In this document: piece by piece, positions 24,556 through 37,000 of the stretch
How positions within the stretch are numbered: the first letter of the stretch is position 1
Layout: each line of letters begins with the position of its first letter
Assembly: GCA_013397115.1 (NCBI GenBank)
Contig: VWZW01004120.1
Location: forward strand, 413,189 to 477,188
Source: Edolisoma coerulescens
Lineage: Eukaryota; Chordata; Aves; Passeriformes; Campephagidae
Direction of reading: 5' to 3'
Length of the DNA stretch: 64,000 bases
Notes under the pieces: generated by a model
What the model was told of the DNA's origin: nothing
The model's database searches: none
The model's input: only the letters and a program-made list of their open reading frames with translations
Made by a program: the position numbers and the translations under genes

Positions 24556-24672
24556 GCGGCACCGCTCCGCGCCTCTCCGCACCGCTCCGCACCGCTCTGT
24601 GCCTATCCGCACCGCGGCACCGCTCCGCGCCTCTCCGCACCGTACCGGGGCATCGCTCCGCGCCTCTCCGCG
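24556..24672 (+). repeat. 58-bp tandem repeat built from CACCGCTCCG units
   Basis: Two copies, starting at 24556 and 24614, share GCGGCACCGCTCCGCGCCTC and the bases that follow before diverging. Each is made of roughly 10-base CACCGCTCCG-like units. The repeat lies about 150-270 bases upstream of the CMTM4 start codon. Confidence 0.85.
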
Positions 24673-24746
24673 GCGCGGCCCGGCTCCCCGCGATGCTGCC
24701 CGGGCGCTCCCCGCGCCGTTCCGCCTGAGGCGGGCGCGGGGCGGCC

Positions 24747-24767
24747 ATGCAGCCCTCGCTGCCTTAG
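24747..24767 (+). CDS. Short upstream ORF (MQPSLP) before CMTM4
   Basis: An ATG with G at -3 opens a six-codon frame ending TAG, 55 bases before the CMTM4 ATG. If it lies within the 5'UTR it could lower or condition translation of the main frame. Its inclusion in the mRNA depends on the unknown start site. Confidence 0.45.
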   Translation: MQPSLP

Positions 24768-24822
24768 CTGAGCGCGGCGCTCGGGCCGGAGCCCGCGGCC
24801 ACCCCCCGGCGGCACCGGCACC

Positions 24823-25008
24823 ATGAGGAACGGCGATGACCTGGAGGGCTTCGACGGCGAGGCGTCCAGCGCCTCCATGATCTCGGCGGCCAGCAGCCCC
24901 TACCAGCCCACCACGGAGCCCGTCAGCCAGCGCCGCGGGCTGGGCGGCCTGCGCTGCGACCTGGACTACCTGCGGGGCACCTTGGGCAGGCTGAAGCTGG
25001 CCGAGGTG
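24823..25008 (+). CDS. CMTM4: CMTM4 coding exon 1
   Basis: Encodes residues 1-62: an acidic, Ser-rich cytosolic N-terminus, then SSPYQPTTEPVSQRRG, and the approach to the first membrane helix (DYLRGTLGRLKLAEV). The donor is GTGAGT, in phase 0. Confidence 0.97.
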
Positions 25009-28000
25009 GTGAGTACCGCGGCGGGGAGCGGGGGTGCGAGCGGGGCGGCGGCGGCAGCGGGGCCGGTCGGTGTGAGGGGCGGGCCCGGCCGGGGCCGTGC
25101 GGCGCCGCCGGGGGCTGCAGGAGCGCGTTTCACCCCGGCCGTGTGCCCGCGGGTCCCCGGCGTGCCGAACGAACCACGGCTGCAGGGCCGAGACATTTCA
25201 GCAGGCAGCTTCTCGGTAGCAGTACCACACGCTCTGACCCCGTGCAGGCCGTGCCGGGCTCCGCGGGTGCGCGGGTGGGGCCCGCCCGGTGCCGGCTGCG
25301 GAGCGCGGGGGGCCCGGGATCCGCCCGGAGCTCGCGGTCCTCGCTCGCCTGCGTGCCCTTAGCGGGCTGAAGTTCTCTTAAATGCACGGAGTAGAGGGAA
25401 AGAAACCCTTAAAAAAACCCCCAACACCAAACGTGAGGTTTTGTATTGTGTAATTAAGCATGAGCTGTGTTCGTTCGTGTACTTTGGACAGCTGACCTGT
25501 TCAGTTTGATGGAGCCCGTGCAAAGCTTGGACCACCCCAGCAGTGAAACACGTAATAAACACCAAAGCATTTCAGCAGTTTCTGTGGTGCTAGTGCTGAT
25601 GTTTGCCTTCATCTAATCTGCTTTCCAAGTCACTATGATATATATAATTTTTTAAATCGGCAAATGTGTTTTTCAGGATATTAGGAAAAGAGGTGTTTTG
25701 TGAAAATGGCAATCACCTTGAAATAGATTTTTAAGTAATTTCTTACAAGGTACTGCAAATTCTTGTAATGTAAAATAGACGAGTTCTTTGAGAAGTGTGA
25801 TGCTAGGAACATTTTAATATTTCATATGTATAACTTCGTCATTTAAAACCACTGCTGGTTAGTACAAGGCAAAACTTGCACATACACGTTTTCATGAAAA
25901 ACACATTGGAAGTATCCTAGCTTCAGCTGCACACAAGTTTATAGAGGACTGTGGTGATGAATGTGTGGCCATTTTTTATGAATGCCCAGTAAAATCCAGA
26001 GTTTGGAAGTGTGGTTTGTTTTCTTCTCATCTGCTCAGCGTAGGGTAGGATCTGTGCTCTGCAAGTGGTAGCAGTGAGCGTGTTAGCCCAGCAGTCAAAC
26101 AACAGGGACCAGCAGTGTTTGCATTGTGTGTGTTCAGGACTGGAGCCAAAGGATCTGTCATCACTGTGCACCATCTACCTGTCTTCGAGCTGTTAAAAAC
26201 TGTCCATGTGGTGGAAATCCTGGGGTGGTGCTGCCTGATACACTGAAATAATCTGCCCTCGGGATTTTTGTTTCAGTTCCTACTGCAGATCCTTTCTGCA
26301 GTACACTAATGACTGTGGCAAGTCATGTTAAAAACTTGTCATTAAAATGAGTAATTACTGATCGTAACTGAATCCTTTATTATTAACTCTGACTTGCTTG
26401 GAACAAATTCCAGAGATACATGGAGTACACCTCATGAGTTTTTAAGTCATGTAAAGAAAGATGGGGGAAAACCACACTGCCTGTTTTAGAGAGGTTTCCT
26501 TGTCTCTGGACAAAGACACTGCTGCTCCCAGTACATCGTTGGGAAGATTTGTACATGCAGAGTGTCTTCAGAGGAATTGAGCCATGTTTTGTGCCTGTTT
26601 CATAAGAATGCTCTGGGCTATTGCATGTGGTTCCTAGGAGTGTATGAATCCAGAGGGGCAGCAGTTAAGGAGAAGTTAAATTAGCTAGTATAGGGTGGAA
26701 GGCTGTGCACCACCTCAGCCTGGTTAGTTGTACTCAAAAAAACTCCATCTCGTTCCTGGTAATGGAAGAGCAGACTACTGACATTTGCAAACCAATGGAA
26801 AACTGAGCAGTGTTGGAAAAGAAAGAAGAGAGAGCACATTCCACTGTGTACTTAGGTTGCTTATTTGCCAAGTATAATTATTTCAATTACAACATTCAAT
26901 AATACCTTTACAAAAATACTGTAGGAACTGAAACGTAACAAAGTCTGTAGTGTAGAACTCTATCTCTTAAAAACAAGCAGGAACTCCTGGCACACACAAA
27001 AAAAAAATTACAAAAAGGAAAAACGCAAGTACTGGTCATGATAAAAGTCTCTAAATGTCTTCTAGTAAAAAGAATGTTGCAGGAAATATTGCAATGTATG
27101 TGCTTCGTTTAGCATCAGGATTTGTCTTAAAATACATTAGTGATTGGCAGGCAAAATATCAGCTCAAGGCAAACGTTGCTGCTTGTTCTAATCTTTGGTT
27201 GAAGAGCTTCCCACAAACTGGCCCGTGGTGCTGTGTGAAGGAAAACTGCTTCACTTTGTGGCTTGGATGGCCCTGCTTCCAAATGCCCGAATTTGACTGT
27301 CAAAAGCAGAAGGAACAGGGAATGGGGAAAACCCCACATCACTTAAAATAGGTGTAGGGCTCTGTAATTTGTTGTATATTTATCTTTATGGATTCAAATA
27401 AAGGGGTTGTTGCAAGAGGGAAACCATTATGTGACGTTGTAGGCATGTGGAGTAATTTATGTGCTGCTAGAGGGGACAATAGTTTTAACTCATTTATATT
27501 TCAAGAGAATATGGCCCAAAGTGTCCTTTGGAGGGACACCAACATAATGGGTTGTGGTGATGTTTCATGTATAGTATTGGGCAGCTTATTTCTGAGCCTT
27601 GTTTTGGTTTTTGCTGAGTTTAGATTTGGTTGCAGACTAGAAAACTGTCCAATTTAAGGCTTGCAGCTCCTCTTTAGGGCCAAGCTGAAGAGCTCCTGGT
27701 CCTTGGCTCTGCCTGCCAGCGGTCAGTAATAGCAGTGTGAGGAACAGTGAGGGAGGAGGGGAAAGGGCCCGTGTGGAACAGCTTGGCGTTGAACTGATTT
27801 GCCTGGTTTTGACAATGTTACTGTTAGGTAGGTGAGCTTTTCTGAAAGGAGTCTTTTGCCTGTATCTCAGTGTTCTGGTGAAATAGTTGTGTGTGTTTGT
27901 TGGGATCTGTGAGGAAACATCTGCTGTACTGGGGATGCAGCTGTAGCCTCTTTGCAGCAGCAGCTTGGAGGAAGGTGGGGAGTGTTGGACCACATCAGAA

Positions 28001-31000
28001 CAGGAGTGTTCAGGGCTGCTGGGGTGGCTGAAGACACCTGAGGGTGTCACCAGACGGGTGGGAAGTGACTCACAAGGGACACAAAGGGAAATGGAAGGGG
28101 GGAGGACTTAAGGTAGCTTGGAGCTTTCATGTTTGGTTTTGTTCTAATGAGCCTTTGAACTGGAAAGGGAAGCCAGGGAGAAGCCAGTACGCTTGTGTGC
28201 TAACCAAAGAAATGTTTTTCCTTTGGAGCAGTTGTCTCAGCTGACTTTCTGGCATTTAAATGGAGCAGTACCTTTTCTCATGGAAGGTCTGAGAGAGAAG
28301 TGGCTGTCCTTGGAGAGCAGAGCAGGAATGCTCTTTAGAGTTTATTCTCATTACTTTCTGGCATGAACTTGTTTCTCATGCTTTTGAGGGCTTTAATACT
28401 TCCCACTGAGACTATTGTACAATAGTGAAAGGGATATCACTGGAAAACTTTGCTATGGATGTCCTCAAATGATTTGTTCTATTTCAGTACTTTCTCCCCA
28501 TTCCCTTGAATTTCCAAGGACAGTCTCTCCTTTTCCTGAGTGTGCTTGCTGAAGAAAGGTGTTCACTGTGTGAGGAGTCAGGAGGGGCCCATTCTGTCAT
28601 CCGAAGGAGATGGGCTGGTTAGCAGGTACCACCTCTTTGCTGGAAATAGTTTCATTTTAGATGAGACTGTCTGCTTTTTTTTTTTTTTTTCCCCTCTTCA
28701 TTTAAGTTTTGTCTTCAGCTTTTCGAAATACATTATTATTACTTTTCCTTGATTATTGTAATTCTGCACCTCCAAGGATCGTACTGTCATTAAAGCTGGG
28801 CACAGACATATTTCCTACTGAAATTCCCATGGCCAGGCGTGGCTGCCCTTTGTCTGCTGCTCAGTTTTTCTGGGAATGTAGCTCCAGGTAGAACAGGGCT
28901 GTTCATCAGGCTTTAAGGAAAGGAAAATCAGGCAGGGTCCAGTAGGGAACCCCACTGGTTCTCACCAGAATCCTGCCAGGTTTGCACAGGCACTTGATTT
29001 AAAATAACATGTATCACCTTTAACAGCTGGGCCAGTTGGTGTGAAAAATCGTGCCTGGTCAGTTCTTGTGACACTGGCAGCAGTTAGGAGTGGTTGAACT
29101 GGAGCAGTGGGGTCACAGAGCGACCTTCTGGTGGAAGCAGCAAGAGGCAGAAACCCCTTGGCACGTGCTGGCTGAGAGAGGGTGGATGGCATTTGTGGTG
29201 GTTGGTGATGGCTTCTGTGGCTCAGACAGCCCTAGACTTTCTTCTCCTCCTGTGTTTGTTCCAAATGCTACAAAAATCCATCAGAAATTCCTTTTAAAGA
29301 AGATAATACTTCTGCTTGGGAGGTCTCTGAGCTGCAAGATGCTGATGAGTGCACTGGGAAGTATCACTCTGTGCTTGCTCTCGTCTTCTTGTCTATAGCA
29401 TTTGATATGGCCCATCAGGGGAGGCAGCATTTTGAGCTAAATGAAATCTGGTGGGAATAGCAGTTCAGATGTTCACAATTTTTGGAATAAAAAGTTCCAT
29501 CTTCATTGGTGGAGAGTAGCTGAACATTGAAAAAAGGTTGTTTTGTGGCTTACTGTCGTTATATATTTTCAGATTCAGAAATGGGTTGCCGAGGCCAGGA
29601 CTACAGTGAAACTCTGCTGTCAGGTTCTGTTGCAATGAAGAAAACAAAATTCAAAAACCAGGAATACATGCCTACATGGGTAATAAGACTATTGAGAATT
29701 CTCACTGTTAATTATATTAGAAAATTAGAGTAATAACATTTATGTTCCAAGGAATAAGCTTATTGCTGACTATTAGAATCTGGTTGAAAGCTATTCTGAG
29801 GTGTTCAGTAACCTCATATTTAGTTATTGCTGCCTTCTTGTGCCTTGGGCTCAGCATCTCAGCTGGAGGGGAGGATTAGATGGAGCCCCCAACCTCCCAC
29901 CTGTGTGTTACGTGTCACACCTTAGGGCATGTCTGACTTGCCTGCTCCTTTGCCCCTGCAGTGCTCTGGGTGCAGTTCCTGACTGGGAGTGGGTGGCTGG
30001 AGCAGGGAGCCAAGTGCTTCACAGGCCCTCTGTAAGCCAGGAGGAGTTACCAGCGGGCCACTGGATCAGTGTGAGCAAAGGGAGATCACTCCTTTGGAGA
30101 TTACTGCAGTGCTTTTGCATTGATTGTTGTGAAGTTTGGTTTCTGTCAATGGGGTGTTCATTCAGTGCCAGGGAGTTAATGGAGGGCAGTGGCTGATGTT
30201 CTGGGCACAGTAAGGTCACAGCAGTCAGGCCATCGGTCCTGGTGGGAAGCTCTTGGTGAAGAGCAGAGCACTGCAGGAGACACCCGAGCCTCAGAGGGAA
30301 CTTTGGGTCCCAGGCAGGCCTGTACCTGCCTTTTTTATTCATGGGCGATGGTTTCACCTTAAGGTTTAATTCTGTTCATTTATTCTGCCCTTTGGAGGGA
30401 TAGAAGCCTTCTTCCTTTTTGTTGTGGATTTAGTTTGAGCAATTTATAGCTCTTTGCTCCTGAGTTAATGTTGCCACTTGCCAGAACTCCTCCTTACCCC
30501 TCCTGCCCTCAGCCAGCCCTGTTCTTGCTGCACGAGGCAGGACAGAATGGTTTGGACTGTGCTGGACAAGAGGCTCTCTGCTCTGGGGCCGTCCAGCTGC
30601 CCTGCCGTGCCCCTTGTGCCAGAGGGGGTGGGTTCTCAGCAGCCACAGCCTGAGCAGGGGTGACCTTTGGGCTGTGTCCCACCACTCTGTACAATGTCAC
30701 TTTTCCAGCCACTTCTCTTTCATCCTAGGATCACATTGGCAATTTATAGTCATTCTGTGATGAACTGCATCGTCCACCTTTTATTCTCTTATACTCTCCA
30801 AACAATGAATGTGTGTTGTTGTGAGAAATTATTGTGATCTTTTTGTGTTGTGTGCTGAGCTTTTATTTTCAGTGGCATTTGTAGCTGCTTGTTCAGAAGA
30901 TGTTGAGTATCACAGCAGATACTGGTGATCTCTGGCATTTGGTCTTAGAAAAAGGCTGTTGTAATATCATATCGAGAGGATCACATTTATAATGCACAAA

Positions 31001-34000
31001 TATGCTTAGAAATCCTCTTCAGGTGTCTCTTCAGTGCCTCTGAAACTCTTGATTTTTCTTCAGAAAGATTTTTCTTTAAAGGTTGTGGATCTGCATTGCT
31101 GTGTGGTGATATTTTTATCCTAGCATTTACTGTGGAAGAATAATGAGATAACTCTGTTTAGCTTTGCTTTTTATTGTTTCTGTGTACAACTAAAGAAATG
31201 GCTGTGGCTGTCTTCCCACAGAAAGGTGAAGAGGTTTTGGTTTCTTTCATGGTGTCTCTTAACTACCATCTGGCCATGGGATCATATCCTACTGCCAGTA
31301 AACTCCAAATGCCTGTTAATATTTTTTTCTCTTAAGATGGTGGATAGTTTTTAAATTCTGATTTCAGAAGAAATGCCTATAATGTCTGTACCAAGTATGC
31401 TGTATTTTTTTCGCTTCCGTTATGAACCAGTGCAATAGATGCACTACACTAATGTAGTTCTCATGGTATTAATAATTGGAAAACTACCTTTATTTCTTGT
31501 AATCTTTCTAGGAATATCTTTTGTTGATGAGGCTCCCTAGTGATTTAATTATCATCTTGAGATAAGAAAATGAGGACTAGAAATTTAAGAGGTTGTCTTT
31601 TTCTTGTAACATAATCAGTACAGGAGGAATCTGTTACTTCTGGTGAGAGTAAGTGCATTGTTTTGTCAAATCAACTTGCACACTCTTCAGTAGCCATCAT
31701 CATCCTGTGCTCAAAATTGCATTTCATCAAAATCTGCCTTGCTTCTGGACCTCAGCAAATAATTTTGTACTGAAACTTTGCATCCAAAGAAAACTAAATT
31801 CACAGTGAAGAGACATCTTAACAATGGGTCAGCTGCTGTTGTTCTGTAGTGCTAAAGTCACCACTTATTAGAGCTGCAATAAAAAAATACCTTCTTATTT
31901 AAGAAAAGAAAAGGCACCTAATTCTCAGATGGTTTGTGTAGTTGCTTCCAAAACATGGAAGTAATGTTTAGGTTTCTCTGGAACTTGTGCCATTAACTCC
32001 AGAATATGGGAAGAGGGAAGCAAAAGCTGGATAACACCAACCTGATGGAGAATAGGTGTAAGAACATACAACCATGAGTAGAGAAAAGATAGGTCAGAAA
32101 TATTCCTGACAATGGGCAGAGAGGTCCTAGAGCTGGTGTAACTCTCACCCAAAGTGAGAGGGCCACTCGCAGTCCTCAGTGTGGGTTCAGGTGAGCAGAG
32201 TATGCTCTGATGTTTAATCTCACCGTGTGCAAATTAAAGTGGGAACTGTAACACAGAGTATCAGATTCCTGACTGTGGTATTTAATGAACTGTAATTAAG
32301 GCTCTGGTGTTTAATGCCTTAGCTTGTGGAAGAATATGATGCATTTTTACCCAGACAAATGTTCCAGCATCCAGTTAAACTTCTTTTAATGTGTAATTTG
32401 ATATTCAGGTGGAGATGCTTGACACGTCTTTAACTTTTCTTTAGCTTGTATGTGTGTTCCCAAAGTGTTCAGGCTGCAGGTGAGCTGAACTGGTTGGGAG
32501 TGTTTGCTTCACTCAGGATGGCCTGAAAGCCCCGCAGCCAGTGCCAGTGAGCAGGAGCACGGCCCGTGCCGTGTCGGAGGTGCGCGAGGTGCTGCTTCTG
32601 CTGGGACTTTCACTGAAGCTAACCCGAGGTATTTTCAAATGCTGTCAATCTGCCAGTGATCCAGCACCACTCAAAACGGATCTGGCAATTTTTTTCCAAA
32701 TTATTTTATGAATCGAGTACAACCATTTCCATATTAGAAATTTTCTGTACTTTTGTATATTTTTAAACTGAAATGCTCGTGGCAAGGAAGCAACGAGCAT
32801 GGTTGTGGGTATTATTAAATGCTTAAGTTCTCCAAGTCTTTAACAATCTGTAGTAACTTCTGTCTCAGGAAATTATTTTGTGCTGGAAACGGATACTGCC
32901 ACTTGAATGTTGTGAACATATTAATTAGTTGTTTGATCATACGCTCTCCTGAAAGAAATTGTTGCATTTAGTGCTTAGAAACTTTTTATCCGATGTAGAC
33001 GAAACGTTTTATTAAAGCAGTGCTGTTTAAATCCGAGCCGGGGTTGCGGTGTGACTTTGCAGAGGCCCTGGGGCAGTGCCGCGGTGGCGGCGGGCCCGCA
33101 GCCGCGGGTGCGCAGGACGGTGCCGGGAGGGGCGGGCAGCGCGGGGGCTCCGCGCAGCTCAGCGCCCTCGGCAGGCTGCGGGCCGAGCCTCCGCAGGCTG
33201 GGGCGCAGCTGCTCTCCCTTACCGAGCCCGGGGGCTGCGCTGCAGCTGTGCAGTAGCGTCTGTCTGGGGCTCTGCTCCTCTGGCGGAGTGACTCCTGCGT
33301 CCCTCGTGGCAGCCGGGCTGACCAGCACGGAGCATTCCCCCGTGCAGCTGGCAGCGCTCGGCACGGCCTGGCCCCATCTCCTGTTTTAATGTTCTCTTTC
33401 ACCAGGATGTCTGGACTCTTTTTGCCTTTTAAGGCATGGCATCTAAGGGGGCCTTCGGGTTACAGCCTTGGGAACGTTGGGATTGCAAGGACATATTGCA
33501 CCATTTCCTTTGAACAAAAACAAACCCAAAAAACTTCAATGGATTCCGTAGGACTACTTTAAGTTCTTGACTGTTTTCTCATTCAAATTCCTTTCTTGTT
33601 TTAGTATCTGTGGGATGTTTGATGTTTACACATAATTGGGATTAAATGGGATTTTAAAGGATACAGGCTGATTCAGGTAGTGATAAAATAGAATTCACTT
33701 TTTAAAAAATTCACTTTTTAAAATAGCCAAACAGGCTAGTTAAACTAGAGGCTGTGCAGAGCAAATACTTGACAAATGTTGTTATTATACCTTTACTCCT
33801 TAAAACTAATAAATTAATTAATCTGTTTGTTACCAGATTTACAGTACTTTGTTTTAATATTGTTTTGACTAGCCAGGTTTCCAGCACAGGCTGGCCTGTG
33901 AACATGGATGGGAACATGAAGCCAGTTCAGAAGTGTTGATTTTTCTCTTTTTTAAAAAGCTGATCAGAGAATTCTCATAAATGAAACAATAAGGGTTTTT

Positions 34001-37000
34001 TTTTACTGTATTTAAAAATCATGCAAATATGATCTCAGTAATGTGCTGTATTCCAGCAGACTGTGTGTGTGTGTGTACCATACAGAACGCGTGTGTGTGC
34101 GCAGCCCCAAGACAAGAAGAGGGCAGTTACATCTACCCATTTTGTTTAAATAGCAAAGAAATGATAAGCTCTGCGTTCTTACAGCTTGACTTAATGGAAA
34201 ATGGCAGGAAGTGGAGTGGAGAGGACACTTCACTCCTGCTGGGAGGTTGGGGAGGAAAGGTGGATGTACTGTACTGAGGTACCTCTTGAGCATCCCACAC
34301 AGGTGTTGCTAACAACTAATAAATGCTGGTACAAAACTGGAGACTCTACTGACTTCTATTACACTACACTAACTATTAAATTATCTGTAAGACTGACAGG
34401 AATTGGCAGTGATTTTTAAGGAAGGTATTTATTTCCCTGCTTTGGTGCCTGAAAGTGAGGGTTGCTATAACATTCAGGTTATTAAGGGAGGTTTGCTAAC
34501 TGAGCAGTTAAGATGGATTTAGTCTCCATTTTGTTACCTGTAGCCAGTTTTTGCTCTGTGTTACTATTGTGGTAAAGCCTGCATGAGTAGGACTACAGCA
34601 GCAGATGGGACTAATGGGAAAATGTTTTATTCTCCCCTCTGCCCCCACTACTTGCAGCTGGCAGTGGCTGAGGAAGATGCAGATGACTCAATGCATACAA
34701 AATTACATTATGTGGCACAAAGAAATGCATGATGGTTTCTTTGACCTATTTTTGCCTGTCGTGTTGAAGAACATGATATGCAAATGCTGGTGATAAAATT
34801 GGACTTGAAGAAACCTAGTTGGGTAGTCCTGCTGTTTAAGAATTTCCACTCAGTGTTGTGTGAGTGCTTTAATTATGGTTTTTATCAGCACCCTGGAGCC
34901 CTGTTCTGAGGTCTGGCCGCACTGCAGTGGTTTGTGTGCAGAGCTCCCTGGGCTGGTGGCCTGTCCCTCTCCGCTCCTCTGGAGCGGGCAGGGGGACACT
35001 GAGGCTTCTTGAGAGAATTTTACTGTCTGACCTTGGTGAGCTGCAGCTGTCTCTGTGAACCTGCACTGTCTGGCACCAGGGAGCATCGTTAAACAGACCA
35101 GCTTGTGGTGCTAGGGAATCAGAGATGCCTGCAGACACTGCCAGAATGAGCGTGAGCCAATGAATGGGAAAATTAAACCTCAGTATCAGGATATGGTGAA
35201 AAAGGGGTGAAGAACCATCTCCCTCCTGTAGTTTTTCTGTTTGATGACACTCACTGTAGCCATTGGCACAATTCATGTACTGTAGATACAAAACAAACCT
35301 TTCCACTTATGAGTTGTTCACTTCACTGGGTTGTTCAGGAATGAAGTGCTTAATGCAGAATATGAATGGGCAAGTTAGAAATGTGAGACTCTGCATTGGG
35401 ATTTTGTTCATTATTGTCTTGAACGACCTGTTGCTTATGAAAATATTTTGATTTATGCTACACAAGAATTGTAGTTTCTGGGGACTGGAGGCACAGGTTC
35501 CTGTGGAGAGGAATTGGTGGGAGAAACCAGTTATGTTTTACATGTTCTGTTTGCCCTTGTTTAAAGCATAGCTCTCTGTATGGTCTCCAAATGAACCTTC
35601 CTGTGGGAAGGGGGTGCTAAAAATCTGTTGAGGGGCTTTTGTTTACAGGACAGGTGGCACACTGCATTCATTTTTGTCTAATCTGGAAGGTTTGTTTGAA
35701 TCTCATTCAGATTTCAGTGAGGAAATGTCATGTGCCTAAAACAAATACCTCCTTGCAATGTGCCTTGGCTTCAGATTCTGCTCAGTGGTTCTTTTGTTCA
35801 TCTGCTTGTTGGATAAAACCTAAAATACATCTAAATCAGACTTTTTTAGGGGGGGCTTTTGTTTCTGTTTTCTTAGGAAGAGCTATGTTTGTTTTATCTG
35901 TCAGAACCTACTATGTGTTTAATGGTACTTGAACTGGAATTGGTTTTGCATTTATCTAGAAGATAAGAATGTTTGTTGTGTAAGTATGTCCAAGCAATAA
36001 CAAAACTCTGTACTAATGCAGTTAGCAGGAAATAAGTCACCACATCATGTCTGTAGGTTTTTTTTGTTCTAGATTCTATGATTAAATTAACTTTTAAAAT
36101 TGATGCATTTCTGTTTTAGCCAGTTGAGAATCTCTTCTGTGCACTTAGTTCAGTCCAGTTCATTATTTTTTTTTAGAATAAGCATTAGTTTTGATGTCAT
36201 AAATGTTTCAAAACAAATATCATTCTGCTGTTAATTTTGAGTGTTGATTACCCTCACTCTTAAATATGACCCTTTCTCCTAATACACCATGAAAATGTTT
36301 CAGGCCTCAGCAATATGTTCTGTATTTAGAATTGGTCTTTTGCCGAAATTGAGAAGGGGAAGTCAGCAGTAGCTGAATCTTAGGGTTACAGAAAACTGCT
36401 GGAGGTGGCAAAAGATCAGCTGATTTAGTAAAGATTCCACAATATTTAATGGACTGAACTTTTGCCACATTACAGCCAAAAGTGAACTAAGAAACGATGA
36501 AAACTTTGCAGCTCCATATAAAACACTAGAGGTGCAATGATGATCTGAAACTCACGTTTTCTGCTGTTATTTCTACCATCACCAGCAAAACCAGATCAGA
36601 GGTGAATTGGGAGGCCTGGTTGAATTTCTTTGGGTTTGTTTGATTGTATTTGTGCCATTAGAGCACAGTTTAGTTTATCCAGGGTGCTGAATCACTGGTG
36701 GTGCTTAAGCTTCCCTCTCTGGTAAGCATTGTTTTCCTAAACTTTCTATCTTGCAGGGAAAGTTTAATGCTCCTTTGTGATTTAAGGTCCCTTGCAGCCT
36801 CTTACCAGAGTTAATAACACTTTTCATGTAGTCTTGAGGATGCAGACCAGGAGCAGGTGGGAAATCAGTCATTTTTTGCTTAGGGTAAAAGATGGTTTCC
36901 TGCTGGAGGAGCAGGACTGTGTTTGAGCCATATGATCCCAAATATTCATATCTGTGCCAGCTGTTTTAGATGTGGGAAATGCATGTGCTTTGCAAGGAAT

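Larger units (their letters stand above)
24170..25370. promoter_or_regulatory. CMTM4: CpG island with the CMTM4 promoter
   Basis: An abrupt rise in G+C and CpG density from about 24.17 to 25.37 kb covers the presumed promoter, 5'UTR, first coding exon and start of intron 1. I see no TATA box at a convincing position. An Sp1-type GGGGCGGGG lies at 24491-24499, and NotI-like GCGGCCGC sites recur at 24319-24360. The transcription start site cannot be placed from sequence alone. A single unknown base is at 24390. Confidence 0.85.

Noticed and set aside
24038..24826. 262-codon plus-strand frame and long minus-strand frames across the CpG island
   Set aside because: Repetitive Arg/Pro/Ala-rich translations of GC-rich tandem repeats containing an unknown base. 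CMTM4 exon 1 in another frame explains the coding signal.
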